From Linanthus parryae (lineage: Eukaryota; Streptophyta; Magnoliopsida; Ericales; Polemoniaceae), in assembly GCA_023055425.1 (NCBI GenBank), contig JALGPY010000004.1, positions 64,999,718 to 65,063,717 on the forward strand: a DNA stretch of 64,000 bases, given 5' to 3'. A model generated the notes under the pieces. That model had not been told where the DNA came from and did not search any database. It saw nothing but the letters and a program-made list of their open reading frames with translations. The number at the start of each line of letters is the position of its first letter. Positions within the stretch are counted from its first letter, which is position 1. This document shows, piece by piece, positions 23,201-38,200 of the stretch. A program made the translations under genes and the position numbers.

Positions 23201-26200
23201 AAAGAAGGATGCTAGTTGGATCGGTAGCAAGGTTCTATTTGTTGTTAAATTATGAGGATATAATACAATGTTTTCTTCTTTTTATCTCTCTTACGTATGT
23301 AGACGATATTTAAGTTGCTGGTGCATGGGGATCTTGAAAGTTGTTATCAATCAACTTTGTACCAAAGATAGCATTGACGAGTTTTACTAGAAGAGTTTTG
23401 AAGAAAATATATTTCGGAAACACTTCAGCTCGGGAACCGTTTGCAGTATTATAAAGAGTGCAAAATGCACTTTACTACCCTGCAGTTTACAACTTCAGAC
23501 ACATAATCCCACTCATTTTTGACTGGACAAATAACTACCTGGACTTCCACTTAGTGTCCCAATGTGCCCTAATCGGTTGATGCCATTAGAATTAGTGGAT
23601 GGAAATCGTATAAATTGTCTGAAGTACCCCTATATTAGTTATTTCATTAATTTCTTTTTATATATTATCTTTTTTCTTTGAATTACTATGAAGTTATACC
23701 TATTTCATCTATAAACCCCTCCAGCTCCTTAACTACTCCTTATACCCTCCCAAACTAACCCTCTACAACTCCCAGTCTGACGTTCAAAGCCGCCCTCAGC
23801 TTGCCATCTCACCACCACTGGCGTTCTTCATCACCCCTTACCTCAGCAAGAACCAACGAATCTTTCCATCATCACAATTGAATGTATTGAACTAATTGAT
23901 GGAAACACCAAAATAGAAATAACGATCTTTTACCAGTTATTGTTCTCAGCCTGAGGAAGGACATTGACTTTTAGAATTGAGTTGTTCTCGGCAGCACCAA
24001 AATCAACAGCAGCAGCAGATGTAACTCCAACCAACCCTGACACCTAATCTCACCACCAACAGCCCCTCTTTACGGTTTTTGATTTTGGGTTTAAACGAGT
24101 TGTTGTTGAAGGTATTATGTATAGAGAGAAACGATTACGGATCTGACAAGGGAGATGAGACGAAAATCCGGTTTTGACTTGTGTTCAGTTTGTTCTGGTT
24201 GTGTAGCTTTAGTTAGGCGTGGGAATCCATTGAGGTGGAGTTGGTGTTTTGATAATGGAAAATTGGCAGGACAACTTTTTGTGGTTGTATTATTATTATT
24301 TGTAGTGGTCTGTTGATTCCTCAGTTATTCACCTGTTATTTTGATACGGAGCATACATTTTTACTAGTATATAACTTTTTTGGAATTATAATAGTAGTAT
24401 AACTTTATAATAATATTAAAGAATAAGTTATTTAAATTAGAACATAATTAATGAACTACTAGAGGGGTATTTTAGACATTTCATGCTATTTGCATCTAAT
24501 AATACTGGCGGTCTTAATCAATTGGGGCGCATTGGGACACTAACTTGAAGTGTAAGGGGTCATATGTCGCATTCGGAAATGAGGGGTGTTATGTGTCCGA
24601 AGCTGTAAACTTCAGGTCAGTTGACCGCACTTTTCCAAAAGAAGGCGAAGTATGAAACGGCTTGGTAGCCTCTTGCTCAGAGGGAACTTTTGATAATGCA
24701 GAAACCTAGTTATGGAGATGTAGTGACTAATTCAATAGTTTTAATGTGGCTGTTTGGGAGTATGTGGTGAATGACATTATGATCATCTCCCATCATTGTG
24801 ATTAAGATTGATATTTTTCCCACTCTTCTAAACCTCATTTATTTTGTTGATTCGTAAAGGTCGGGCGATATCCATAGAAGGAGTTTTGGAATATTAGTCT
24901 AGTTGGTACAGTCAAGTTGCTAAGGCGTCAGTTTGTCATAAGACTAAAATGACTTAAATGGGAAGCGGTATGGGTTGAAAGTTGTGTGTTGGTGCAGCTA
25001 GCAGCTATGCTACACGGACTTGGGTGCGGGTATCGGATCTGATACGGATCCGGAGATCGGATTCGCAAATTTATTTAAAAGTAGGATACGTCGACTCGGC
25101 TAAAAAGTATCCAGCTATTGGGCACGGGTGCGGGGATATGGTAGAAAAATGATTGTTTCAAAATATATTTTAAAAATGTCATACATGAGAATGCAGAAAA
25201 TACAGAATTGCAATATGTTTAGGCAAGTTTTAGTGTATAAAACTGTTATATAGCTACACTACAAGAAATATATTATATTTAGTGCAAATACTGTTTTTTC
25301 TTTCGAAGGTCTGCTGAAAATAACTAAAATATAACTAAACCCTTGGCCCAGTACAATGTTTTGAGTAAGCGGCTCGTAGTCAAAGCGTCCGGAGGAATCC
25401 AGCCACACCCGCCACACATCCCACACCCACACCCATGTCGGATCGTATCGACACGGGTACGGTGGCGATTTAGAAGAGTCCGGGTAACGTAGGCTAGCAG
25501 AATTAGATGATTTCTCAGTGCTCAGTGTCAACTGTCAAATGAGACTGTGGATGGCATTTGGAATGAAGTCGATTGTCCGGTGTCAGGTGGTCTACTCAAC
25601 GTGTAAATTCCAGCATCATCAGTGGGTCTTAACCTCTGTTCTTTTATTTGTTGGATTGAGACACTGTTTCATTTGTCTCTTTTGTTGTTTATTGGGTATT
25701 GGAGGCATTGTAGTAGAAAATCATAGATAGTTTATGATGCAGAGTCATTTAATTTCTCTCGAATCAGTTTCTTTTTTACACGAGTGTCTTGAAGAACGAT
25801 TAATTCTAATTATGAACGGGGAAAAGTTGCTTTCTTTTTTAACTTTCTTTGCAGCAGCTTGCCATGTGAAGTTGTTGACTTAATGTAAAACTCTTGGCTC
25901 TTTCTCTTGGTGCTTTGCATAGATATTGTGTTGTTAGAGAGAATGGATGTATGAAAGGTCTGAGGAAACTTGGTTTTGTAAACTTAACATATATAAGAAC
26001 ATTAGAGGTTGATGCTAGTTTTAAGGTATGTTATTACTTTTCATTGATACAATCTATCTGTGCTTCGAGCTTCAGTTTGAGCTCAAGATTGGATATTTCC
26101 CTATGTGATTCCGCTTGATGGAATGCACTGTAGAAGAAGGTAAATAAGTGAATTGTACGAGGAGAGCGGGTGGTATGTGAGAATTTTGGAATGCTAGGTT

Positions 26201-29200
26201 TAGAAATTTATGGGGTTTAATCAAGCCCTTCAAATGTGGAGACCTGGTGGTTCATCATTGAGGGAATATCTGCAGTTGTGGGCTAGTATATGGTATAAAG
26301 CAGCGAGGATATGTGATTAAAATTTGTGGGGCAGCACATAGGGGAGCTTTGTGTTTGGATATTTAGCAAGAGTCCTGCAGGCATCTATGTTTCCTGGTTG
26401 GCCAGATCATACTATAGGTTCCTGGGGGTGATGTTTGTCTGTTGTCACTGCAGGTGTTCTAGTTAGTGAACCAGGCTTCATTACCCCTTTTTTCAGTATA
26501 TTGGTGATTGTTGTGGATGATTTTGTGGCACTTTGTTTTTATGAATTAAAACAGTGGACATTTTATCAAGTCATACTAGAAGACAGACCATTTTATCTTG
26601 CATATCATGTGAAGTAAAGACCAAAGGACGTTAGCAAGCTCTAAGAGCTAAAGAGGTGCTTAAGGCACAGCAACAGTGCCTCAAAAATAGAAAGGCACAC
26701 TTAGACACCTTATGAGACAGAATAACTCAGAACTCATCCACATTGAACCAGAATCACCCAGTGATGCTTGCATGTGAAGGAGCCATACGGACCTGCAAAA
26801 CCAAAAGCAGTGGCTGTAATTATAGACCGCCCAAATTAGTGCACAAGTATGATTTTTTTTTATTTATTTTTTATTTTTTTTTGAAAATAGTATACTTGTA
26901 GATGACAACTTTGAAGGATTTCCAATACCATGTAATCAGGTTTTGTTGATTTGAATAGTTTTCTTCTGTAGTGCAATGTACCTGTATAAGTCATGTTTGG
27001 CCTGAAGAGCTGCAGACAGGGCAGGTTTCTTTTGTAATGTTTTGATAATTCTGTTAGGCGTCTGTTCCACAAATTAATTGTTCTCTACTGAAAATAAATA
27101 AATAATATATTTTACACACTTTCTAGAAATTGAAGCTTTTTGGGGTAGATGGTAACTAGCTTGGTATTTTCCAGGCGTCCTGGCTTCTTGTAATAAGACT
27201 TTCTTTTCCTTTTGGTTGGTTCATTTTTTTCAAGTGTTACGTTCCTCTCACATCCTGAACAGGATGCACTTTAAAGGAATGTTAAGAGCTCGATACAAAT
27301 AGTTTACTAACTTCCTATCATCTGAAGATTTGAAGGAGTGTTTAAGAGTTTAAATCATATTGTTTACTAACTTCGTAGCGGCTAAAGATAATATTTTGCA
27401 ATAGTGTGTGATCTTATTGATGAATTGCAAGGAATTAGATCTCCCTTGAAGTTTCAAGAAATTTAGAAGCATCATTCAACATGGTTTTATACTTTTATAA
27501 GTTTATTGGCTCTTCAGTATTCATTTCTCGAGATCACATCTTTTCTTGTACTTCCTATGAGTTGTACTGATTCAACGGACAAAGAGTAGGATAGTTTTTG
27601 AGGCATTTCACGTATTGGTTTCACTTGTAAGCGACGCAAGTACTTGTTAGTTTTTTCATAATATTGTAGTCTTAAATCTTAATATTCTAATACAATAGTA
27701 TAAGAAGATTAACAAATAATTATACCGTTGTACCAGTAATACAGCCTCCTCAAAATGTGCGGAAAAGTCAAAGGGACAGTTATTTTGGGACATAGGAGTA
27801 TTTTTTTAGTAAATGGAGTAGGTGGATCTGTAACAACACCACAGTATAGAATGAACGCAGTGTTGAATATACCGTGTTACTAACAGTGGAATAACTTGCA
27901 GGGATCTCTCATCGAACAAATTGTCAGGGGATTTGCCTCAGAGTCTGAAAAGTCTTACTAGCCTCTCTAAATTGTAAGAAGCGATCATGTTTATAATGTA
28001 GACAGTGTGACTGCTTTATTTGTTGACAGTGATTTATGTGCTCCTGCAGGCATTTGCAGAACAATCAATTTACTGGTTCAATAAATGTGCTTAGGGAGCT
28101 TCCTCTTAATGATTTGTAAGTCAACTATCAAATTTTGTTCAACTTTTGGAGTCCAATTTTCCCCTGTAATTTTGAATCCATCACTCATTAGTATCTTGGC
28201 GAAGTCTGCGGAAATACAACTTTTAAGCATCGTTTATATATTTTTTTTTAGCATGGGATCACTCACATTTTGCCCTTTGTAGTATTACACAACAATAACA
28301 TACGACTAAGAAGCTGGATGTTATGTTTGATGGGTTCTTGAAGCTTCATATTCAGTATGATCATTTTAATGTTATGCAAGATGAAAAGCTATATTCTTCA
28401 TTTGCTCCATTTGTTCAAAGTGGTAAGTATATAGTATATGATATTTTTTTCTGGCAAATAAGGAACGAGCTTAAAAAAGGATTTGCAACACTTATCAGAC
28501 ACACCCTAAAGGCCCGAACTCTCATGTCTGTTACGTCTGGCAGACATGAATACCATCATTTTGTTTGGGATGTGCCAAAAGGCTTGTCCTCTTCCCCTCA
28601 AAAATATTTAGATGCCATTGAGTTACTGAAATTACCATAAGTATTAGTTGTAATCATTTTTAGAAAGAGAAAGCAAGAACAAAAGTGGAACCAATGTGCA
28701 ATTTTTTTATTTGGGTGTACTATTTACAGACTTTCCCTTACTGGACCTCCTTTGAGTGACGGGTGGTGTAAGTTCCTGAATGTGCCTGCATTCTTATAAT
28801 AGAAATGCCTATGTTCCTTATGCAGCATGTGTACATGGTTTCATCTTTAAGCGCTTACCGTTATTATTTAATTGTAATGCTTGCAGGAATGTCAAGAACA
28901 ACAAATTTACAGGCTGGATACCAAATGAGTTGAAAGATGTTAAAAAGCTAGAGTAAGTAGTTCATAATATTATGAGCCTGGTAACATTGTCTTCGGAGGT
29001 AGAATATTAACTTCATCCTTTCTTTTTGGCTTCAAATTTTCTTGGGTAAAGGACTGGAGGAAATTCTTGGTCATCTGGGCGAGCTCCCCCTCCACCTCCT
29101 GGTCAAAAATTCACATCTCATGCTAATACGGCAGGAAAATATGATGATGATTCGAAAGGTCTGAGTGGAGGAGCCATTGCTGGAATTGTAATTGCCGTTC

Positions 29201-32200
29201 TTGTGGTTCTTCTGATACTAATTGCTCTGTTCTCACGGAGATCTAAAAAACATTCGTCCCGTTTTCTTGATGAAGAGAGAGTTGGTCAGCAAAAGCCATT
29301 TGCATCATTCTCATCGAAAGAGTCGTCCATTGACTCTGGTTCTGATACACCAAAAGATTCTGGAGGTAACTCCACTTCCACTGGCATGCTTGTTTGGTGT
29401 TGCATTATTTGTGTGGAAGGACTATTCATTTCTGAAATGAGAAACATGCTGTGTGCTCCTGATTGCATTGCACTTATTGGGCCCTGAGCTCATGTGTGAG
29501 TTTGGTGAAATGATATGCTTTAACTTGCATTTATCAAGGTTTTGTGCAGTACTGATAGGAACTGAGGATCAGATATGGAGAAAGTAAAGAAGGATGAGAA
29601 ATATTTAATAATTTGTTGGCAGAAAATTGTACAAGAGTTCACCATAACAGCCAAGAAAACTGTCTATTTGCAGTGGACAATGATCTAGCAGATAACATGA
29701 ACAGTCATCTGGGTCGTGACTTTCCTAAACAAATTATATATGTATATATTTATCTTAAATATCCAAATCATCATTGTCTAACAAACAAAAATAAACTCTC
29801 AGAAAGCTGGAAAATATTCAGAGCATTATTGGCCAGCAAACTAGCATGACCATCTATCTGAACAGACACCTAGGAAGAAGGAAATCATTTATGAGTTGGC
29901 TTTTTAGAACTTCTAGAAAATGTGCTGGAAATTAATAAGGATTTGGGGCTCCCATCCAGCTAAGCAGCTGGAATTGGTTTCTGCCATGTGCATCTTGTTT
30001 ACATGTTCTAAATTTCTTTTCCAATTAACCTGCAACTCTGCTAGGGTGGAACCATAATTAGTAAGTTGTGACTAGAAAGATTTAAGACATGATCAAATGC
30101 TGTTATTTTTCTCTGGTGCGATCAATGCTAAGTCATTTGGGAATATGGTCATATTCATACCCCTTTCTCTCTCTCTCTCTCACATCCCCAAATACACACA
30201 CACACACATCGACTTGTGGGTCCTCACATTTAAAAGGACATTTTGTTTTACATTTTTAAGCTGGTTCTACTTTTTACTGAAGAACCCTCGTACTTCATAA
30301 TTTTGCATTTAGTATGCATCTCATTTCATTGTTTTGCATCAGAAAATTGAGATAGTGCCTTAAGAGTTTAGGCACGGGTAATAGCTAGGGTAATTTACAC
30401 AAACTACCCATGTATTTTGGTAAATAGGAACTCCCTATCCTTACTGTTTGAAATCATCAGATGGAACCCTTACTTTTTGCCTAAATAATTTCACAATTCC
30501 TGCATTAACTGCTGTTAGGGAAAGGTAATGTAAATGTGGGGATCACTGATGACAGTGTCACTCATACCCACTTTAACCTACCAACATGCATTATTTGCGA
30601 GATCATATTATGAGGATAAACACCAAGAATATCACCACAAGTCTACCATCATCACCACAACAAACCCAGATTCCGGTCATAACACCGCCACCCAATACTA
30701 CTGCCATCACCTCCACATCCACCTCAACCTCCACCCAATCAACCCCCAACAATACCGCCATACCACCGTTTTCATCTCTCCCTGTTTGTTAAAACAAAAA
30801 AAAAACAACGAAATTAATAACCCAGACTAGAGATTCATCTAAAACCCCCTCTCATCTGATTCTATTCAAAACCTAAAACAAAAGCTAAAATAAAACTAGC
30901 CCAAACTAGAAAAAAAATTGACATAAAATCAGACCCAAATTGGGTTCACAGACAGTCACACAGAGTGTGAGGAAGAGACTCAACGTATCGTTCTTGACTT
31001 GGACCACCCACCCAACCATCCTCGTCGTCCTCTCATCTCCGCCCACCACCATCACAAACTCCAACCAAACAACGACCACACTCCCCGAACCGGAAACCCA
31101 CAACAAATCTTAGTTGTCTCCCAATCGAAGGCGAGATCAAAAGGAGGAGAGAAAGAGAAACGAAATCGAGATACAGACTCAACACCACCCCTTCCTCTTC
31201 AGTCTTCTTCGTCGAGATGGCGCTTATCTATTGACATCCTCCAGATTCCAACTTCGATCTGTAATGTTTATCTGCTAATGAGTTAGGTGGAGAGGGGGTA
31301 GTGATTGAGGCGTTGGTGGAGGTGGCAGCCCGAGGTTCGCGAGTGACTTAGGCATGGGTTTGGTAGGTTTGATAGAGGGCTTTCTTCTGTTTGTCCAGAG
31401 GAAGAAGACTAGCTGTAAAAATTTAGAGCTCTGGTCCAAATAAAAAGAGAAATGAAATATAAATTTCAAAAAGCTGAATAAAAAAAAGGGTAAACTAGTA
31501 TTGTCATCCATCAGTAAGGCCTGTTAATAATAAGGGGGTCCCGTTATGATTTCCAAACAGTAAGGGTGGAGAGTGCATATTTTCCCAAACCCGAGGGTAG
31601 CTTGTGTAAATTATCCGTAACACCTAATATGTATATACAATTCTTCATGTGTTCACATATAGAACTTCAAATCATTCTTCAGTTAAATTACGAAATAGAT
31701 AACTTGCCAAATTATTATTTTTGGTCTCTTGTATAACATGGCCAGGGTATTTTCTTGGCCTTTGTTACAAAACTAAATAGAAGAAGAAATATTAGTAAAT
31801 GTATAATCAAACCAATTACAAATGATCCTTTGTATGGGCTTGGGGATCACAAGAGAACGGGAAAGACATGAATCTAATGAACCTATATTAGGAGACACGA
31901 TAATGAAACTTGCCAAATTTAGAAACTAAATATCTCACAGTATCCTAATATATTAATTATAAATCCCGCAGTCTTCAACTGTGTTCCATGTTCCTTCCCT
32001 ATCAGTCGGTAGAATTTTATTAGTACACAATCACAAAAGTTCCACTGTACTATAAGTGAAACAAAATAAGTGAAAACGAATAGATCAGCCAAGTGTTGAT
32101 CTCGTCTGAAAGATACATGAAAAAAAATCTGAAATCAGTGAAAATACTTTTTGCTCAAAACTAGGCATCTTCAAACTGTCATCTTGCTTTGTCGAGGGCC

Positions 32201-35200
32201 TCCTCAAAGTACGGCGATTCGTTCCTTCCACATCTAGCAAAATGATAAAAGAGCAAAATCCTCCATGCTTACTGAGTATGCGTCTGTTCTACTTCGCAAG
32301 AGTTGAATAAATCAAATTGTCAAAAGCATCTATAACTGGGTGATTCTTTTTGTCCATAAAACAGAATAAGAAATACAGATACATGCAACTGTAAGAAGTG
32401 GAAGGCTCTTTCATATAATGAAATGCAATGAAGATACTAATTATTTGACAGTTACACCTGTTAGGTACACCATACAATCTTTTAATCACAAGCCGACATC
32501 AAGTTTGTTGTGGATGTTATCACTCTGGCTACCTCTGATTTCCACTTTGCCCTCATTCTCGGGCATTTGTCGTGTGATTGAGAGAATCAGTTTCTTGGGC
32601 ATTTTATATGTTTTATTCATCTCTAGTTATTTATGGTTTTACATTTGTCATAGTTTTATATTTGTATATATTGTTTACACGTAGAACTTCAGCTGACTAA
32701 TATCATTTAGTGACAGGACTTAATTCTTCGGACTTGTCTTCTTCTATCAATATGAAGGGTTTGCAGTCGTCTCCTTCTATTCGTTTTAATTCCCCACCCT
32801 CTGCTCGTGTTAGATCAGTAGAGGATGATGATTTTGTGAAGCAGAAAAGTATAAAAAGAAGCAGCTCCATTCGGATCACCTGTTATCCTTTGTCAGATTT
32901 GCAGACGGCCACAGCTAATTTTGCTACAGGACGGCTTCTCGGTGAAGGGACAATTGGACGGGTGTACAAGGCCAAATATGCGGATGGAAAGGTGTGCATC
33001 GTTTAATTGCCATAAATGCTTGCAGCTCTTGGCTTGCTTGACTTTTTGAAAATCTACAATACAATAAAAAATCTAAAGTAAATGCAAAACATAACGTGGA
33101 AAGATGTTTTACCCTACCCTAATAAAATAGTACATGATTCATTGTTGAGTCGCATCTATTATTTTCACCTTTTGAGTAAGAAAATTTATGTTGGATTGTT
33201 TTCTAGGGGTGGTGTTAGGAAGTTGAGTTGGTCATTTCTGGATTAAGCAGGTTTTCTGGAGTTTCAAAGTAGACCTGGGCTTGCATGTGGGGTAGAAATG
33301 ACGAAATTTTTGCTAATGGTGCTGACTTGGTTATGTTACTGAGTTGTGGGCCAATGTTTTATTTTCCACGTAACAAACTTCTAGCACCGGAGGAGAAAAG
33401 AAAGATAGGCTTCTATGTTGTCAAAAATGTTTTTTATGGAATTGAAATAGTGGAAGTCCTAACTATATAGTAAGGGAAAAAGGTAACACGACTCAAATAT
33501 GGTATCATGAAAAAGCACTGGATCTGGAGCTTACTGAGGATGACTACTTGTTGTGGACAATATATACACTACCCGTGGGGAGACTAGCACTTCCAATTTC
33601 GCACTCCTTTGAGTATATTTCAAGTTTGGACTTTCTTGTTAGATCAGTACGGCCGTTGATCTTTAATGCAGGCACTCGAGTGGCAAAACGGTATTGTATG
33701 CGAGTGGAGAATATGATTGTTAAACTTTATACGGAAGAAGGTTTATCTTCTTCTGGAGAGATTATAGGGAAGGTTCTAACTTTTCATTCACAAGATTTGA
33801 TTAGTTGAGCATTTAAGTCAGATCTGGGGTATCCACCTTTAAATCGGGTTTGGAAGTTTTTCTTTGATATGACAGATTGCTTTTAGACCATGAGGAGAGA
33901 GGGAAGAAGTGTCAAAGACTGAATATTGAAGTAATAGGGGAGATAATTCTACATCTTTTAAGTTATCCACTGCTTAAAAGATGCAGCCAAGTTGAGTGGC
34001 TTGTTAATAGGTTTTGCAACACAGTTTCCACTTCGACAGTAAATCAACTTAATTTTTCCATTTCTGTGACACCACGATGGAAATGGTATCTTACTTGTAT
34101 GTGTTTGCTTCTCCTATGTAGATTTAGATTATTCAACAGCTTATTGTAGAAAATTATCATATTAAACTAGTGTAGGTCCCTCCTTGGATTGTATGACATA
34201 TCAAGAATTCTTTTAAACAAAATGTCCTGACACACATATGAGGCTGCTGTAAACTGGGCTTCAGTAGTTGAATAAGTAACATGTTGCCTCTTTGATGACC
34301 ATGATATAGCTCCAGAACTCGTCTTATAACATAACCAGAAGTGTTTCTTATAGTATCAAATCTCCTGCAGAATCACTATCACTGAATCAAAAACTATTTG
34401 ATTCTTTCATTTTCTATAAGAAGCTCGAGAATCAATCACTAAGACGATTGATTTACTCATATAAGACGATTGTACCTGTGAAATTACGCAAGACTTTTTT
34501 TGCAGCAAGGATACAATTCTACATTGAACATTCCATATATCTGCTCTTCAGATTTACTCGATAAAACATAATACTCCCTTTGTCAGTTTAAGTGCATTAT
34601 GACGAAAGAGGAAAGAAATTTTGTAGGTATTTTGGTCTCATTTTGATATAAAAGGATACAAGGTATTTATAGAGAGAATTTATTCTGGAAAAGTTCTATA
34701 TTATGATGATATTTAGAAATCTCTACTAATTTACAGCTAATCTCCTATATGTGGAAATAGAAATCAGTTCCTACAATTTGTGCAATGGACTGAAATAAAC
34801 ATTCAAGCTTCCCAGCTTGCTCAGTATCCTTTTGAATGCTGGACTTGTCACCCCTTTTGTTAAGATAGCTGCCAGTTGGTCATCTGTAGAATGCGAGGAG
34901 TACAAATCAGTCCACTTTCAAGCTTCTTTTATGAAATCCCTGTCGACTTATACGTGACTACCTCTCTCATGTTTGAGTGGATTGTTAGCTATATTAATTG
35001 CAGATTTATTGTCACAGTAGAGCTGGTGCCTCCAATTTAATCTTTAGGTCTTCCAGAATTATTGGAGAGCCATAACAACTCACAGATACCGTGTGCCATT
35101 GAACGAACTCTGCATCTGCACTAGACCGGTTGTTTCCTACTCCTCCATGTTACTAGAACGAGAAAGGTACAATACCAGCTGCTGATCTTCTGCCACTCAT

Positions 35201-38200
35201 AGAGCCTGGATAATCCGTGTCAGCCTAGTTGCAACTTTTCTGAATAGGATTCCTTTACCTGGACAACCTGTCAAATAATGTAAAATGCAGTATACTGCAT
35301 GTAGGTGGGCACCCTTGGGATTTTGCATGAACTGACTTACCACACTGACTGCATATGCAATGTCAGGTTATGTGCGTAGAGATAAATAAACCTCCCAACA
35401 AGGCGCGGAACATGCTTTAATCAACCAATTCTCCTTCAGCAGTCTCTTCTAGTCTATAATTTCACTCAATAGACGTGTCTACCGGTGCAACAAAGCTTTT
35501 CCGTTTCTTCAATCAAATCAAGAACATGCTTTGTTACGGAATTCATTCATTTGACCAAGCTACTTCTATCCCCAAGAAGTACGTTAGTTTTTCCCGGACA
35601 GAGCACTTCCTTTTCTTTCGCGTCATTCGCGGTTTTCTATCAATGTTGTGATACTTCCTGAAGCCGAATGTTTGATAAATAGTGCATGATATCCTTGGCT
35701 TTGTTTATATCTCATACATTCAACATGGCTTTACTATATCTTTCAAACTAGGCCTGTGGAGATTCTTTCAACCCGAATAATGCTTGTTTCAGCTTACAAA
35801 CTTTGTTTCTCCAACAGTCGTCGCCAAAGCCTGGTGTAACATGCATATAGATCTCCTCCTGAAGATCTCAATGTAAAAATGTATTCTTCACATCAAATTG
35901 TTGTAGAGTTCAGTCATAGTTTGCTGCCAAATATAGCAACACCCTCAGTGCATTTATCTTTCAACCAGAGGAAAAGTTTTTGGAAATCCACCATGTACCT
36001 TTGTGTATATCCGTTAGCTACTGGTCTTGCTTTATACTTCACAATAGACCCATCTGACTCATTCTTCATTGTAGAAACCCACTTGCATCCTACCAGCCTT
36101 GGGCAATTCTACTATCTCCATGTTTGACTCTTCTCCAAGGCCTCCATTTCTACCCTTGTTACATGCTTCCATTCGTCTTTGCTAAGGGGTTCTGATAAGG
36201 TTTATGGAATTGCTACAGAGTTGAGGGTAGTAAGAAAACTTTTGTGCGTAACTGATAATTTATTAAGGGACACAACATGTGATATAGGATGACCTGTGCA
36301 CTTTCTAATCCATTTCTTGTGGCTTTGGAAAGATCCAAATCCGAAACAGTTAGCGAAACATTAATGGAAGGACTTACCTCATTCCCCAGCGACAAATTGG
36401 TTTCTTGAACTTGCATAGGATTGATCATGGACTTTTCCTTACTCGAGTATACCTGTAATGGCTTTATGGGTTTTTGGTATTCTGATCTTAGTGGTTCTTC
36501 AAAATCATTTTCGGAAAGACTTGGAGGTGTCTCGACAGGCTCAACTTCAGAGGTCATTTCTGGATATTGCGGTTGTTTCAGAAGACGATTCAATTTTATG
36601 AGGAGATTACTTGATTGACATAGATGGTCCTTCTATAAACATATCCTTATCATCCATACACAATGTCTCCCCCTGAAGATAAGGACTAGATAAAGAACTT
36701 TCTAGCTCAGCAAATGTCACATCAGCCAAAACATAGGTTTAATGAGTGGTTGGGATGCAACATTCAATTGCACTTTTAAATTTAAGGACTTGAGATGGGA
36801 TGCTATTTATTAAATGAGGTGCAGTGAGAACTACTTCCACCCAAATAAAATTTGGAGCGTTCTTTTGAAATAAAAGAGCACGGACAGAGGGTGAAAGATG
36901 TCAATTTTTTCTCTCAGCAACCTCATTTTTTTGGGGTCAGCGCATGAAGATCCGTGAATTATCCCTTCTTTCTGAAACTATGGGAACAATTTTTGGTTAA
37001 AATATTGCTCAAATCAGATTTTTGTTTTAGTAAATAAATCCATGAGAGCAGAGTGCAATCATCAATAAACGAGACAAGCTAACGACCCCCAAATTGTCAA
37101 GGACTCGAGATGGACCCAAATATAACTGTGTATCAAGGAAAATGGGGGCAGTCGCCCTTTTATTACTGGAGAGAAAAGAAACACGTGGATTTGGAAATTT
37201 CACAAACATCACAATGGAAATCGGTTCACAAACACTTTTAAATGGATATGAAAACATGACACTAAGAATACCAAAGGGTGGCCAAATCTTAGGTGATGGA
37301 GCCAAATTTGATCTTTATTTGAACGAGAGGAGTTGGACAAAAAATATACGACTATCTGCTCATGGTTTGGTTGACTCAAGATAATAAAGACCATGTTTCG
37401 TCTTAGCGTCCCAATCATCCTCCTCGTAACTTGGTCCTGAAATACATGAGAGATATGAGAAAAACATCACACGTGACATGACCATTCAGCTCCTTTGTAA
37501 GTTGATGAATAGATATGAGATTTGTTAGTAGCTTAGGTACAGCACACTCTTAAGGGTTATTGAAGGACTAAGAATGATGTCTACTTGACCAGAAAGAGTA
37601 GTTAAGGATTCATCAGCAACGGCAATTTTTCTATTGCTTGGGCAAGGTTTTGATCTGTTGACCCAGAGTTAATAACCCGGAATTAGAAAAATCTGAACCA
37701 GTTGCACTTAAATCATAGTAAGTGTGAGACTTACCAGAATTGGTCGAGGAACATGTACCTGTAGGCTTCAGGGAACGTGTACCCGCCGGGGATTCTCTAA
37801 TGAATCGATGAATGATGTCAACCTGCCAATGTCTTCTTTATTTAATTCGTTCGGCTCTCTACTGTTATTCCCATAATCATGGGGCTTCTTAGTTTGAGTG
37901 TCAAAATTCCACTTTCCCATCTTGTGAATTTTCTGTGGAGATCAAGGTTTATCAAAATTGACAATTGGCTTTTCAACATTACCTTTTCCCAACATTACCA
38001 ATCCTACAATTGGTTAGAGAGTAAAGTATGATCCCACTCCGACTTTCTTCAGCATTAATAATGGAGATGTTTTGTTCAACGGCACAATAGTTTTGTGCAA
38101 CAAAGGTAAATCTTTCCTCCCCATTTACCTGATTAAAAGCTCAACATTTAAACCAGTTAAAAGATCACAAGTGATCCTTGTCTATGAAGCTCTTCAATAC

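Noticed and set aside
30534..31286. Pro/Thr/His-rich frames of 67-98 codons
   Set aside because: They lie in the CAC-rich interior of a MULE-like element and overlap each other in several frames.
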